A DNA stretch of 64,000 bases, taken from Roseovarius mucosus DSM 17069 (GTDB lineage Bacteria; Pseudomonadota; Alphaproteobacteria; Rhodobacterales; Rhodobacteraceae). Made by a program: the position numbers and the translations under genes. This document shows positions 34,735 through 45,434 of the stretch, in pieces. Every line of letters starts with the position of its first letter. Position 1 is the first letter of the stretch. The notes beneath the pieces are model-generated. The model did not search any database. It saw only the letters and a list, made by a program, of their open reading frames with translations, and was not told where the DNA came from. The DNA lies in NCBI RefSeq assembly GCF_000768555.3, contig NZ_KN293984.1:42751-106750 (forward strand). The letters run 5' to 3'.

Positions 34735-36630
34735 TCAGTCACCCTGACCCGGCTCCACGATATCCCAGCGCATCATCATTGCGTGGTCTTCGTGCACGAC
34801 GTTGTGGCAGTGCATCACGTGCTTGCCAAAGAAGTCGCGCCAGCGGCTGAAGAATGTCACCTCGTCACCCGGCCCGAGCGAGACCACGTCCTTGCGGGCA
34901 CGCTCTACCGCACTTGGCGGACGACCGTTGACCTCGAGGATCTGGAACTCTTCGAAGTGGGTATGAACCGGGTGCGCCCAGGCTGTGCCCTCGTTGCGGA
35001 AGGTCCAGATTTCGGCAGAACCCTGCTCGATCTTGGCATCCACACGGTTGGGATCCATCAGGCGACCGTTCACCGTCCAAAGGCCGTTGTCGTAGTCGAA
35101 TACGAACAGGCGCTTGCGGCGGACTTCGGACATGCGGATTTCCGGAAGCTTGCGCATGGTGGCAGGAACGCGCGACGGATCGGGCTTCTTGCGGCCTTTG
35201 CAACGGAATTCCATGACGGGCATCATGTTCTCGCCTTCCAGCGTAAAGCCGGTCGGACCTGCACCATCGCCGCGGATTTCCAGATCGTTCCAGACCTGGA
35301 CCTTGTCGCCATTCTTGTACTTCGAGAAGTCGATGATGACGTCAAAGCGGTTGGCGATCCAGAGGTCGATCTTGGGTTCGACCAGCGGGGCCTCGAGCAG
35401 GTTGCCGTCATTCGACAGCACGATGAAGTCGTCAAAATAGGGCTCGCCACGACCGGGCTTCGGCACGACCTTAAGCACCAGACGATAGAGACGCGACGGG
35501 CCGCCGTTGAGGAAACGGAAGCGATACTTGCGACGGTCCACATCGAGATAGGGCTGGATGATCCGGTTGACCGTGATCTTGTCGCCCGTCATGCCCTGCG
35601 TGGTGTATTGCAGGCGGTTGGAGTCGAACGTATCGGGCGTGCCCTGAGAGTTGCCGACCTCGACAGGTGCCGGGCGCGCTTCGGGATGCGGCGACGCACC
35701 ATCGGGCGAGAAGAAGTCCCAGATCACCTGACCGTTGGGCTGGAACATGACATCGTGCAGGATCAGCGGAATGTCATATTTGCCCGAGGGCAGACGGAAG
35801 GCGCGCGGATTGCGATCCCGCTCGTTGTTGGAATCGCGCTCGTCGAAGATCAGGTAGAAGCCCGAAAAGCCCGCATACACGTTGGTGGCGGTAAAATCGA
35901 GCCGGTGATCGTGATACCACAGGGTATTCATGATCTCGGGGTTGTCGTAATCCCAATTGAACGGCGTACCAGCCGGGATGTTGGCGTAATGGTGATCCCA
36001 GAATTCGCCGGGATTGAAGAAGTCCTGCGGAATACCGTCCGACTCGGACGCGGTATGGCCGTTGTGCAGGTGGATGGTCGGCGAGGGCAACGCAAAGGTC
36101 ACATTGCCGGCACCCACAGTGGGCAGCAGGTTGTTGCGCCGCAGGAAAACCGGCTCGCCGTAATAGGCGTGATAGGTTTCACCCGGCGTGATGCCGTTAA
36201 AGCCCCAGTGCCAGGACCCGACGTCTGGATCGCCAGCACGCCCGACAACGCCCTCGGTGCCGTCGCCATACGGGGGCTGCCAGTGATACTTCCACCGGAA
36301 TTCGGTCATCACTTCTTCGTAATGCTTTTGCGGCGGGAAATCGTCAAAGCGCTGGTGGCGCTCGGGCTCGATCGGCGGGTCGTAGGTGTTGGGATTGACC
36401 GGCTGCGCGATCGGCATGATGTTCAGCGGGGCCGTGAATGGCTCGACCGCCGGGCTTGATTGCACGACAATGCTCGGCTCAAAAGTGTCGGGGAATACCA
36501 GGCCGGTTTGCGGCAACCCTTCCGCGGCACTGTCCGGCCACTGCTCGATCTCGACCGCTCCGGCCTGCGATGCCGCCACAGTGGCACCCGCAGCCCCAAG
36601 GCCGAGCTTTAATGCGTCTCTTCGTTTCAT
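34735..36630 (-). CDS. ioxA: Secreted multicopper oxidase, probable iodide oxidase
   Basis: This 631-aa protein has a twin-arginine signal (KRRDALKLGLGAAG) and all four copper motifs of three-domain multicopper oxidases: HLHNGH (187-192), WYHDH (238-242), HPVHTH (553-558) and HCHNVVHEDHAMM (from 607), which gives T1 and trinuclear sites with a Met axial ligand. Cluster context (two SCO proteins, an IoxC-like partner and a cytochrome) matches the iodide oxidase of iodide-oxidising alphaproteobacteria. A laccase or Mn(II) oxidase remains possible. GGAGG lies seven bases before the ATG. It is flanked by T2SS genes, fitting an extracellular enzyme. Confidence 0.8.
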   Translation of the reverse strand: MKRRDALKLGLGAAGATVAASQAGAVEIEQWPDSAAEGLPQTGLVFPDTFEPSIVVQSSPAVEPFTAPLNIMPIAQPVNPNTYDPPIEPERHQRFDDFPPQKHYEEVMTEFRWKYHWQPPYGDGTEGVVGRAGDPDVGSWHWGFNGITPGETYHAYYGEPVFLRRNNLLPTVGAGNVTFALPSPTIHLHNGHTASESDGIPQDFFNPGEFWDHHYANIPAGTPFNWDYDNPEIMNTLWYHDHRLDFTATNVYAGFSGFYLIFDERDSNNERDRNPRAFRLPSGKYDIPLILHDVMFQPNGQVIWDFFSPDGASPHPEARPAPVEVGNSQGTPDTFDSNRLQYTTQGMTGDKITVNRIIQPYLDVDRRKYRFRFLNGGPSRLYRLVLKVVPKPGRGEPYFDDFIVLSNDGNLLEAPLVEPKIDLWIANRFDVIIDFSKYKNGDKVQVWNDLEIRGDGAGPTGFTLEGENMMPVMEFRCKGRKKPDPSRVPATMRKLPEIRMSEVRRKRLFVFDYDNGLWTVNGRLMDPNRVDAKIEQGSAEIWTFRNEGTAWAHPVHTHFEEFQILEVNGRPPSAVERARKDVVSLGPGDEVTFFSRWRDFFGKHVMHCHNVVHEDHAMMMRWDIVEPGQGD

Positions 36631-37189
36631 GCTTTGTCCTCCAGCAGAAAAAGCTTGCGAAAATTACCAGCGCCACGCTCCAGACATGACGCCATCAACC
36701 CCGCGCCAGACATGCCGCGAGAAAGGAGGGCCGGAGCCCCTGTAAGTCAGCGACCGTTCAGGCCGCCCTATGTCAGTTTCGAGCGAACTCGATATGCGAG
36801 AGATTACAGGCCGGTAGAGGTGAGTAATGTTTGGCCCGCGCGGATCAGTGATCCGCAGATTTTGGGTTAATAGATTTGAGCAATTGCTCCCCGTTCAGCG
36901 CACAAAACCGCGCCCTATTGACATTGGCAGTAACGTCAAGAGCGCCAAAATGACGCGCCTGACACTGCTAGCTCAACACAAAATCTTGCGTGGAACAACG
37001 ATAACATTTTCGTGAGCGGGCCGTAATGTTACTTCATTTGCCGGATTTGCAAGAAGCAAGGTTTCAAACTGCTGATAATAAATGATTTTTTATTTCGCCG
37101 GGATGACCGGAAACTGAAACAAATACAGCCGTGGATAGTAAATAGTTTATGAATTTTCGATTTAAAGGGGGGGACGCAAAAAATCGTAC
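36631..37189. promoter_or_regulatory. AT-rich regulatory gap upstream of the oxidase cluster
   Basis: About 560 bases without a gene between ioxA and the 3' end of gspC, markedly more AT-rich than its surroundings from about 36860 on. It must contain the oxidase-cluster promoter. A near-perfect dyad is described separately at 36840-36856. No riboswitch or RNA gene recognised. Confidence 0.5.
36840..36856. promoter_or_regulatory. Operator-like inverted repeat upstream of ioxA
   Basis: GCGGATCA (36840-36847) and TGATCCGC (36849-36856) form a perfect 8-bp inverted repeat around a single base, about 210 bp upstream of ioxA. It could be a regulator site or a hairpin; no regulator gene is adjacent. 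Confidence 0.4.
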
Positions 37190-38029
37190 CTAGCTGCGCC
37201 CGGTGATCCGCACGGAAATGGTGCGCCGTTGACCACCGCGCATGATTTCAACAGCGAATTCATCGGCTTCTGCCAAAAGCTGTCTGGCGTTCACCAGCGT
37301 TTCCGGATCGGAAACAGAATAACCGTTGACGCGCAGCACAAGATCGCCACGACGCAGGCCGATCAGGTCGTAAACCTGCCCTTCGCGCACCCATAAAATT
37401 TCGGGAAAGACCTCGTTTGCGTTGCTGCCAACCGTGACCATCCGCACGCTGCCCGCGCGCCCCAGAACACGGCGCAAATCGCTGCCGGAAAAGGCGCTGG
37501 CCGGAATTTCGGCCTCATCTTCCTGCACGGAGCCATTGACCATCATCCGGGCCATCATTTCGTCGGGCGTTTCCTCAAAGGCGATCAGAACCCGCTCTGT
37601 GGCACGCTCGATCCAAACCCCATCAGGAGCGATTTCAAGCACGGTTTCACCGCCGATCAGCCGGTCGCCTGCGCGCACCAGCCGGTCGCCATCCGACGCG
37701 GTGAGAATGGCCCAGCCACTCTCGCCCCCCGCGACCAACCCGACGAGGCGGTATTTCTCGACCTTCTTGGCAATGGTCGGGGCCTTGGGCGGATCTGGCA
37801 CATAAGGGTCAAAGACAGGGGGCCAGCTCTCTGGCAAGGGCGCTTCTGCGGCATTCTCGACAGCGGCCAAGGCGGCGGTGATCTGCACGGGCTGGGGCGG
37901 CACGGCCCCACGCCCCAGCAGGGTCAACCCAATCTGGCCTGCGCCAAAGCCGCAAAAGATCGAGGCGGCAAGTGTGAGAAACCCCAGTCCGCGCACAACC
38001 TCAGCTCCTGCGCGATGGGTTGCGCGCAT
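37190..38029 (-). CDS. gspC: Type II secretion inner-membrane protein GspC (detached)
   Basis: This 279-aa protein has one N-terminal membrane helix, a proline-rich linker, the GspC homology region (YRLVGLVAGGESGWAILTASDGDRLVRAGDRLIGGETVLEI) and a C-terminal PDZ domain (YDLIGLRRGDLVLRVNGYSV). GspC connects the platform to the GspD secretin and helps select substrates. It lies about 9 kb from the other gsp genes with the oxidase cluster in between, all read leftward. The Shine-Dalgarno before ATG 38029 is weak. Confidence 0.85.
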   Translation of the reverse strand: MRATHRAGAEVVRGLGFLTLAASIFCGFGAGQIGLTLLGRGAVPPQPVQITAALAAVENAAEAPLPESWPPVFDPYVPDPPKAPTIAKKVEKYRLVGLVAGGESGWAILTASDGDRLVRAGDRLIGGETVLEIAPDGVWIERATERVLIAFEETPDEMMARMMVNGSVQEDEAEIPASAFSGSDLRRVLGRAGSVRMVTVGSNANEVFPEILWVREGQVYDLIGLRRGDLVLRVNGYSVSDPETLVNARQLLAEADEFAVEIMRGGQRRTISVRITGRS

Positions 38030-38154
38030 GGGGTCTGACAGGGGTGGGACAAGGGGGCATTCTGGGTCAATCCTGCAATAGGTCCGGGCAGATCAAGAAA
38101 AGGGCTGTGCGCAACAGCGCGATGATAGCCGCAGGCGCATGGCCCGACAACGGT

Positions 38155-39054
38155 TTATGCAGGATCGCTGTCCGCCATGGGCTGTGCGCCAAGGGGCAGC
38201 GGCCAGTCGGCGGGGTTGGTGCATTCCACCTCGGGACGGGCCAGGAGAATTTGCGCATGGAAATGACCGGTGGTTTCCACACCCTCGGTGTCATGCCCTG
38301 CGGCCTGCGCATTGGCGATAGCACGGGCCTGTTCCTCGGGGCTTTCGAACCGGCGGTGGATGAAGGGGGAGATCGGCAGACGCTCGACCACAAGGCCATG
38401 GGCGCGCAGCACCTCGGCCGCTTCGGGGCGTTCATTTCCCCGGATAGGCGAGGTCATCACCCAAGGCTTGATCGGGCCGCAGGCCGCCAACATCCGGTCG
38501 AGCGCGCGCGGCATGAGTTGGGCCACAGAGCCACATTCGACGATCATGTCACAGCGGGCGAGGTCGGAGGCAAGCGCCGGGGATGGAGACGCCTGCTCGA
38601 GGTTTTCGACATAGCCGGCCTGAAAGAGACCAACCGCGCGCCCGTAAGCCACCGCATTGGGCATCACGTCAAGGCCGGTTACATGCAGCACGGGCGCGGG
38701 GCGGCGCAGCCACGCCAGCCAGTCACGATCCCAGCCGATCACCTCGTCCGCGCTGGCGCTGTCGAATTCGGGTTGCCGGTAGCGGGCAAAAACCTGTGCC
38801 AGGCTCAGATCATGCGCCAAGAGCGCCGAAACGATGCCATAGCTGCTGGCGAAATCCACGATCCGCGCCTGATCAAGACCGCGCAGGCGCATCATCTCGG
38901 CCAGCCCTGCCCGAAAGGCCGCGACCGCGTGATGCTGATTGCGATAGCCCAGCCTGTCCATCATGCGGAAATAGGCCCGACAGTCGGGTTGATCATAGGT
39001 GTCATCAAAGATGGTGACAAAGCCGGAGCGGGGTGTTTCAGAGAGGGCGGTCAT
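38155..39054 (-). CDS. SAM-dependent methyltransferase-like protein
   Basis: This 299-aa soluble protein has a Rossmann-like segment (RIVDFASSYGIVSALLAHD) where class I methyltransferases bind SAM, then acidic and aromatic motifs without a diagnostic catalytic signature. A C-terminal segment (IKPWVMTSPIRGNE) is unusual for simple methyltransferases. I do not recognise its substrate. It is divergent from the EamA gene, with 254 bases between them. Confidence 0.6.
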   Translation of the reverse strand: MTALSETPRSGFVTIFDDTYDQPDCRAYFRMMDRLGYRNQHHAVAAFRAGLAEMMRLRGLDQARIVDFASSYGIVSALLAHDLSLAQVFARYRQPEFDSASADEVIGWDRDWLAWLRRPAPVLHVTGLDVMPNAVAYGRAVGLFQAGYVENLEQASPSPALASDLARCDMIVECGSVAQLMPRALDRMLAACGPIKPWVMTSPIRGNERPEAAEVLRAHGLVVERLPISPFIHRRFESPEEQARAIANAQAAGHDTEGVETTGHFHAQILLARPEVECTNPADWPLPLGAQPMADSDPA

Positions 39055-39308
39055 CTAAAGGTCCCTTGGGGATCAGGAGGCACGGGGCCCGGTGTTGGGC
39101 AAACTTGCCCCCCACGCCGCGATTTACAACCGAAATCACGTGGAATTTCACAGTTTCGCACGCAAGCGTGACGCGCGCGGCGCCTTTGAAACAATATTTC
39201 GCGGCCTTCAGTGGAACGTGACCGGCTGTGCGTGGGCGTTCATTGCCCTTTTCTCAGTTGCGGCGCAATGTAAAGGCAAGGTTCAGCATCGCGGTTCAGG
39301 AGCACGCC
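39055..39308. other. Divergent intergenic region
   Basis: 254 bases with no supported gene; presumably holds promoters for the methyltransferase-like and EamA genes. No clear palindrome was noted. Confidence 0.4.
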
Positions 39309-40355
39309 ATGAGTCACGCCAGCACGCAGATCGTTCCAGATGCCTCAAAGGTCATGATGGGGGCCACGCTCGCTTGGGTGGCGGTGCTGATATATGCCTC
39401 GTCGAACTCGCTCGTCTCGCTGCTTGCCGATATCGGTTCGCAAAACCGCGTGATGGGGCGCAATGTCATCACCTATTGCAACCTGCTGTTTGTCGGCTCG
39501 CTCATGTCGATGGTGCCGATGATCATCATGTTCTGGCGGGATTGGACATGGGAGAACCTGCGCGCGCTGACCAAGAAACACTGGGTCATCCTCACGCTCT
39601 CGGCGTTCTTTTCCTCGGCGCTGACGCCGGGGCTGTTCTTTTACGCGCTGGAACATACGACCGTGACCAATGTCGTGCTGATGGGGCGGATCGAGCCGCC
39701 ACTCTTTGTGCTGGCGGCTTGGTTGCTCTTGCGCGAAGAATTCGAGCCGTGGGCCTTTGTCGCCGGTCTGGTGGCGCTCTGCGGGGCGGCGGTGATGATC
39801 CTGATGAACAATGAGGGCACCACGCTCGACCTCGGCAAGGGCGAGATTGGCGCGCTCTTGGCCACGCTGTCTTATATCGCCTCGACGCTGATCGCGCGCA
39901 TGGGCCTGCGCGGTATTCCGATGGGCATTTTCGCCATCTATCGCACCGCCGTGGGCACGACATTCTATTTCTTTGTTGCGCTCTATCTCTTTGGCCCGAA
40001 CCATTTCCAAGATGTGCTTCACCCGGTCGTCTGGCAATGGGTCTGGATCTATGCGGTGATCGTGGTGATCGGCGGGCAGTTCGCCTGGGCGCTCGGGTTG
40101 AAATACGCGCGCTCGGGCGATGTATCGCTGGCCACGTCGTTTTCGCCACTTGCGGCGATCCTGATTGCGATGGTGATGCTGGGCGAAGACCCGGGGCCGG
40201 GCCTGATCCCCGGCGGGGCGATCATCCTCTTGGCGGTGGCCATCGGACAGTATGGCCGGCTGCGCCGCCGCCATCGCGAGAACTCCGCCCTGCGCAAGCA
40301 GGCGCAGGAGCGCGCGCTGGAACATGAAGGCGAAGTGAACTTCAAGGGCGCGTGA
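39309..40355 (+). CDS. EamA/DMT-family transporter
   Basis: This 348-aa protein has ten hydrophobic segments arranged as two EamA repeats (second from about residue 185), ending in a charged cytoplasmic tail (RLRRRHRENSALRKQ). The family exports amino acids, metabolites or drugs; substrate unknown. AGGAG seven bases before the ATG at 39309 fixes the start. Confidence 0.88.
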   Translation: MSHASTQIVPDASKVMMGATLAWVAVLIYASSNSLVSLLADIGSQNRVMGRNVITYCNLLFVGSLMSMVPMIIMFWRDWTWENLRALTKKHWVILTLSAFFSSALTPGLFFYALEHTTVTNVVLMGRIEPPLFVLAAWLLLREEFEPWAFVAGLVALCGAAVMILMNNEGTTLDLGKGEIGALLATLSYIASTLIARMGLRGIPMGIFAIYRTAVGTTFYFFVALYLFGPNHFQDVLHPVVWQWVWIYAVIVVIGGQFAWALGLKYARSGDVSLATSFSPLAAILIAMVMLGEDPGPGLIPGGAIILLAVAIGQYGRLRRRHRENSALRKQAQERALEHEGEVNFKGA

Positions 40356-40424
40356 GAACGACGAAAACACCCCGCTGATGACGATGTGTCAGGGGTGTCG
40401 GGGCGCGATGCGCAATCGCCTGTT

Positions 40425-41654
40425 CTAGAAGTTGCCGACGGAGGGCTGTCGCTGGCTGGCGACCGGCCCATAGCCCGGACGCAGAGCATCGGGCAAAGAC
40501 GCATAGCTCTGAAAGAGCTCCCGGCCAAGACCGGCAGGTGGCGGGACGGCAGCCCCCAACGCCTCGAATGCCGCTTGTTTGAGGGCCAGCCCATCCGCCA
40601 CCTCGGGCAGCAAGTCGGGTGCGAAACCAGTGATCTCACGTCCGCTGTCATGCACCGGCATGAGCCAGAGCGCGCCCGGCAGATGGTGATGATTGGCCTC
40701 AAAGAGCGCAACCGCCTCAGACAGCGCCGCGCCCCCGCCCGCCCGTGGATAAGGGGCCAGCACGCAAAGACCGGTAGCATTGACATGGCTAGAAAAGGCC
40801 GAAGCGTCGTCGAGTGGTAGCACCCGGGCGGTGGGATAGGCAGCCAGCACATCGCACAGCTCGGGCGATCCAAGGCCTGTCATATCCTCAAGATAGACTG
40901 TCACGCGGACCCCTGCCGCAAGTCGATGACCGATCGCCCCCAGCGCATGATGGATCACCTGTGCGCCGTCCTGGGCCAGCACGGCCATTTCTCGGGTCAG
41001 CATCCGGGGTTGACGGCTGAGGAAGAACGCAAAGATCTGTTCAGCCATGCCATTATAATGCGTGACATCGCGGGTGTCGTGGACAATGCGGCCAATATCC
41101 ACTTCGGCCACGGAATGCCCCGCCGCGTGCACGCGCAGCATGATATCAAGATCGACCGCGTAATCGGTCGCCAGACCGTTATAGGCGATGAGGGACCGGT
41201 CAAAGACATAAAGCCCCGAGTTGGGCGCGCGCAGGTGCGAAAGGCCCGGAAACATCTGACGCAGCGCAGGGCGCACCAAAAGGCGGGTCATCGGCATGTT
41301 GTCGGCGGGGTCGTGCCACGCCCCCTTGATCAGCCCCACACCGGCGGCGCGGGCGGCGGGCATACGGGCAAAGAGATCTGTATCGAACCGGTCGAGGTCG
41401 GCGTCGACCTTCATCACCCAATCATGGCGCGCGGCGGCGATGCCCGCGCGCACTGCATGGCCCATGCCGGTCTGAGCCTCTGAGATGACCACAGCACCTG
41501 CCCCGCGCGCCAAGTCCGCTGTCGCATCGGTCGAGCCGTTGTCGATCACCACAACCTCGCCCACATCCGGCATATCCGCCAGAACCGACACCACGCGGGC
41601 GATGGTCTGCGCCTCGTTTCGGGCCGGGACAATGACGCTGACCGGGGGGGTCAT
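40425..41654 (-). CDS. Family 2 glycosyltransferase with extra C-terminal domain
   Basis: This 409-aa protein begins with a GT-A fold (VSVIVPARNEAQTIARVVSVLADM, VVVIDNGSTDATADLARGAG) and a DxD motif (KVDADLDRF) that binds the nucleotide-sugar and metal. About 180 C-terminal residues (from VRVTVYLEDMTGLG) are not part of the usual GT2 domain and I do not recognise them. GAGGAG precedes ATG 41654. No membrane segments, so probably cytoplasmic; the acceptor is unknown. Confidence 0.8.
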   Translation of the reverse strand: MTPPVSVIVPARNEAQTIARVVSVLADMPDVGEVVVIDNGSTDATADLARGAGAVVISEAQTGMGHAVRAGIAAARHDWVMKVDADLDRFDTDLFARMPAARAAGVGLIKGAWHDPADNMPMTRLLVRPALRQMFPGLSHLRAPNSGLYVFDRSLIAYNGLATDYAVDLDIMLRVHAAGHSVAEVDIGRIVHDTRDVTHYNGMAEQIFAFFLSRQPRMLTREMAVLAQDGAQVIHHALGAIGHRLAAGVRVTVYLEDMTGLGSPELCDVLAAYPTARVLPLDDASAFSSHVNATGLCVLAPYPRAGGGAALSEAVALFEANHHHLPGALWLMPVHDSGREITGFAPDLLPEVADGLALKQAAFEALGAAVPPPAGLGRELFQSYASLPDALRPGYGPVASQRQPSVGNF

Positions 41655-41736
41655 GGGAACTCCTCGAGGGATAGAGAAATACATTACTTTGTATACAACC
41701 TAATCTTTGACGGCCTTGATCACAACATAAGACGTG

Positions 41737-41760
41737 TCACGAGAGTAAAATCTCTCGTGA
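41737..41760 (-). terminator. Hairpin at the end of the glycerol operon
   Basis: TCACGAGAG (41737-41745) pairs perfectly with CTCTCGTGA (41752-41760) around TAAAAT, 33 bases beyond the glpK stop. No long T-run follows on the minus strand, so it may be a weak terminator or an operator for the next gene. Confidence 0.45.
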
Positions 41761-41792
41761 GCCAATGTAACCCTCGCCCTGCGTGCAAACAG

Positions 41793-43280
<1,488 letters not shown>

Positions 43281-43356
43281 GGCTGTGATCCTGAACGCGG
43301 CAAAGATAGAAAAAGCGGCCGCCACCGTTGGGCGGCGACCGCAGTATGGGTTCGCG

Positions 43357-43381
43357 CCGGGCCGCACGCAAGGCGGCCCGG
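43357..43381 (-). repeat. GC-rich hairpin between glpV and glpK
   Basis: CCGGGCCGC (43357-43365) pairs perfectly with GCGGCCCGG (43373-43381) around a 7-base loop, starting 10 bases after the glpV stop. Hairpins at this position commonly protect binding-protein mRNA and lower expression of distal genes. Confidence 0.6.
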
Positions 43382-43391
43382 ATCGGTTGGC

Positions 43392-45110
43392 TTATTGCCA
43401 GGACTTGATCAGCTCGTCATAAGCGATGGTGACCGGCTCTTCGTCCTCGTTCTCAAGCTTGGCCTTGGGCGCGCCGGGCTGGCTCAGCCAATGCGCGGGG
43501 TCCATTTCCTCATTGAGTTTGGGGCCGATGTCGCCCTGGATACCAGCGCGCTCAAGCCGCTCGAGCACACGCTCCTGATCGGAGCAGAGCGCATCAAGCG
43601 CCTCTTGCGGGGTTTTGGCGCCCGACATGGCGTCGCCGATGTTCTGCCACCAGAGCTGTGCCAGTTTCGGATAGTCAGGCACGTTGGTGCCGGTGGGCGA
43701 CCACTGCACGCGCGCGGGCGAGCGGTAGAATTCCACAAGACCGCCCAGTTTCGGCGCACGCTCGGTAAAGCTCTCGTGCTGAATGGTCGACTCGCGGATG
43801 AAGGTGAGGCCGGTATGCGCCTTCTTCACATCCACGGTTTTCGAGGTCACGAACTGCGCATAGAGCCAGGCGGCCTTGGCGCGGTCCACGGGGGTGGATT
43901 TCATCAGGGTCCAGGACCCGGCATCCTGGTAACCCACTTTCATGCCGTCTTCCCAATAGACGCCGTGCGGCGAGGGGGCCATGCGCCACTTGGGCGTGCC
44001 GTCCTCGTTCATCACCGGCAGGTCGGGTTTGACGGAAGCGGCGGTAAAGGCGGTGTACCAGAACATCTGCTGCGCGACATTGCCCTGCGCCGGGATCGGG
44101 CCTGCCTCGGAGAAGGTCATGCCAGCGGCAGCGGGGGGCGAATATTTCTGAAGCCACTCGATCGCCTTGGTCACGGCATAGACGGCGGCGGGGCTGTTGG
44201 TGGCCCCGCCACGCGCGACGCAGGAACCGACGGGCTGCGAATTCTCGTTCACCCGGATGCCCCATTCGTCGACCGGCAGGCCGTTCGGCTCGCCCTTGTC
44301 GCCCATCCCGGCCATGGACATCCAGGCATCGGTGTAGCGCCAGCCAAGGCTGGGGTCTTTCTTGCCGTAATCCATGTTGCCAAAGACTTCGCCCTCGACG
44401 CCCAGGTGGCTCAGATCGCGCCCGGTGAAGAATTCGGCGATGTCCTCATAGGCCGACCAGTTCACCGGAACGCCCAGATCATAGCCGTATTTCTCTTTGA
44501 AATCGGCCTTGTTCTTGTCGTCGTTGAACCAATCGTAGCGGAACCAGTAAAGGTTGGCGAATTGTTGGGTCGGGAGCTGATAGACCTTGCCATCAGGGCC
44601 GGTGGTGAACGAGAGGCCCACGAAATCGTCGATGTCGAGCGTCGGGCTGGTCACATCCGCGCCCTCGCCTGCCATCCAGTCGGTCAGGTTGCGCACCTGC
44701 TGATAGCGCCAATGGGTGCCGATGAGGTCACTGTCGTTGACATAGCCGTCATAGATGTTCTCGCCCGACTGCATCTGGGTTTGCAGTTTCTCGACCACAT
44801 CGCCTTCGCCGATCAGGTCATGCGTGACCTTGATGCCGGTGATGGCGGTAAAGGCGGGTGCCAGCACCTTGGATTCGTAGCTGTGGGTGTCGATGGTTTC
44901 CGACACGACCTTGATTTCCATGCCGGCAAAAGGCTGGGCCGCGTCGATGAACCACTGCATTTCCGCCTCTTGCTCGGCGCGGCTGAGCGTGGACAGATCG
45001 CCGATTTCCGCATCGAGAAACGCCTTTGCCGCCTCCATATCGGCGAAGGCGGGCGTGGCCATCAGGCCCAGCGACACCAGCGCGGTGGTTGTTCTCATTC
45101 GCAAGTTCAT
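43392..45110 (-). CDS. glpV: Glycerol ABC transporter substrate-binding protein
   Basis: This 572-aa periplasmic protein has a signal peptide ending TPAFA (about residue 23) and a large family-1 binding-protein fold (ITGIKVTHDLIGEGDVVEKLQTQMQSG, YQLPTQQFANLYWFRYDWF). It is encoded within a full set matching the GlpSTPQUV glycerol importer described in Rhizobium. GGGAGGGAAA precedes the ATG. It is longer than typical sugar-binding proteins, as expected for GlpV. Confidence 0.9.
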   Translation of the reverse strand: MNLRMRTTTALVSLGLMATPAFADMEAAKAFLDAEIGDLSTLSRAEQEAEMQWFIDAAQPFAGMEIKVVSETIDTHSYESKVLAPAFTAITGIKVTHDLIGEGDVVEKLQTQMQSGENIYDGYVNDSDLIGTHWRYQQVRNLTDWMAGEGADVTSPTLDIDDFVGLSFTTGPDGKVYQLPTQQFANLYWFRYDWFNDDKNKADFKEKYGYDLGVPVNWSAYEDIAEFFTGRDLSHLGVEGEVFGNMDYGKKDPSLGWRYTDAWMSMAGMGDKGEPNGLPVDEWGIRVNENSQPVGSCVARGGATNSPAAVYAVTKAIEWLQKYSPPAAAGMTFSEAGPIPAQGNVAQQMFWYTAFTAASVKPDLPVMNEDGTPKWRMAPSPHGVYWEDGMKVGYQDAGSWTLMKSTPVDRAKAAWLYAQFVTSKTVDVKKAHTGLTFIRESTIQHESFTERAPKLGGLVEFYRSPARVQWSPTGTNVPDYPKLAQLWWQNIGDAMSGAKTPQEALDALCSDQERVLERLERAGIQGDIGPKLNEEMDPAHWLSQPGAPKAKLENEDEEPVTIAYDELIKSWQ

Positions 45111-45153
45111 GGTTTCCCTCCCTAGGTGAACTTTGTTGGTGATTGATCCCGGT

Positions 45154-45432
45154 CTAAACCCAGCGAAACACCGCCGCGGCATAGATCAGGCAGAGGATCA
45201 GCGCGTAAGGCTGGTTCGCGCCGACAATTCCGAGCCAGGCCAGATTGAGAAAGGCCGAGCCGAGAAGCGTGATGAAGAGACGATCGCCGCGCGTCGTCTC
45301 GATTCTGAGGATACCGACGCGCGGGGTTTCGGGGAATTTGATCGCCAGCACCGTGAAGGTGATGAGCAGCGTCGCAATGACCCCGAAAAAGATCGCGGTC
45401 GGAAGTGTCCAAGCCATCCAAGACAGATCCAT
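45154..45432 (-). CDS. glpU: DUF2160 membrane protein, GlpU-type
   Basis: This 92-aa protein has two or three membrane helices (WTLPTAIFFGVIATLLITFTVLAIKF; LGSAFLNLAWLGIVGANQPYALILCLIYAAAVF in pieces) and matches DUF2160, the small membrane partner conserved in glycerol ABC operons. The ATG at 45432 lies two bases after the stop of the 56-codon gene upstream. Function in transport is unknown; it may stabilise the permease. Confidence 0.85.
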   Translation of the reverse strand: MDLSWMAWTLPTAIFFGVIATLLITFTVLAIKFPETPRVGILRIETTRGDRLFITLLGSAFLNLAWLGIVGANQPYALILCLIYAAAVFRWV

Positions 45433-45434
45433 CG

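Noticed and set aside
34735-36630. Multicopper oxidase as a spore-coat laccase or Mn(II) oxidase
   Set aside because: Not excluded, but two SCO genes, an IoxC-like partner and a cytochrome beside it fit iodide oxidase clusters better.
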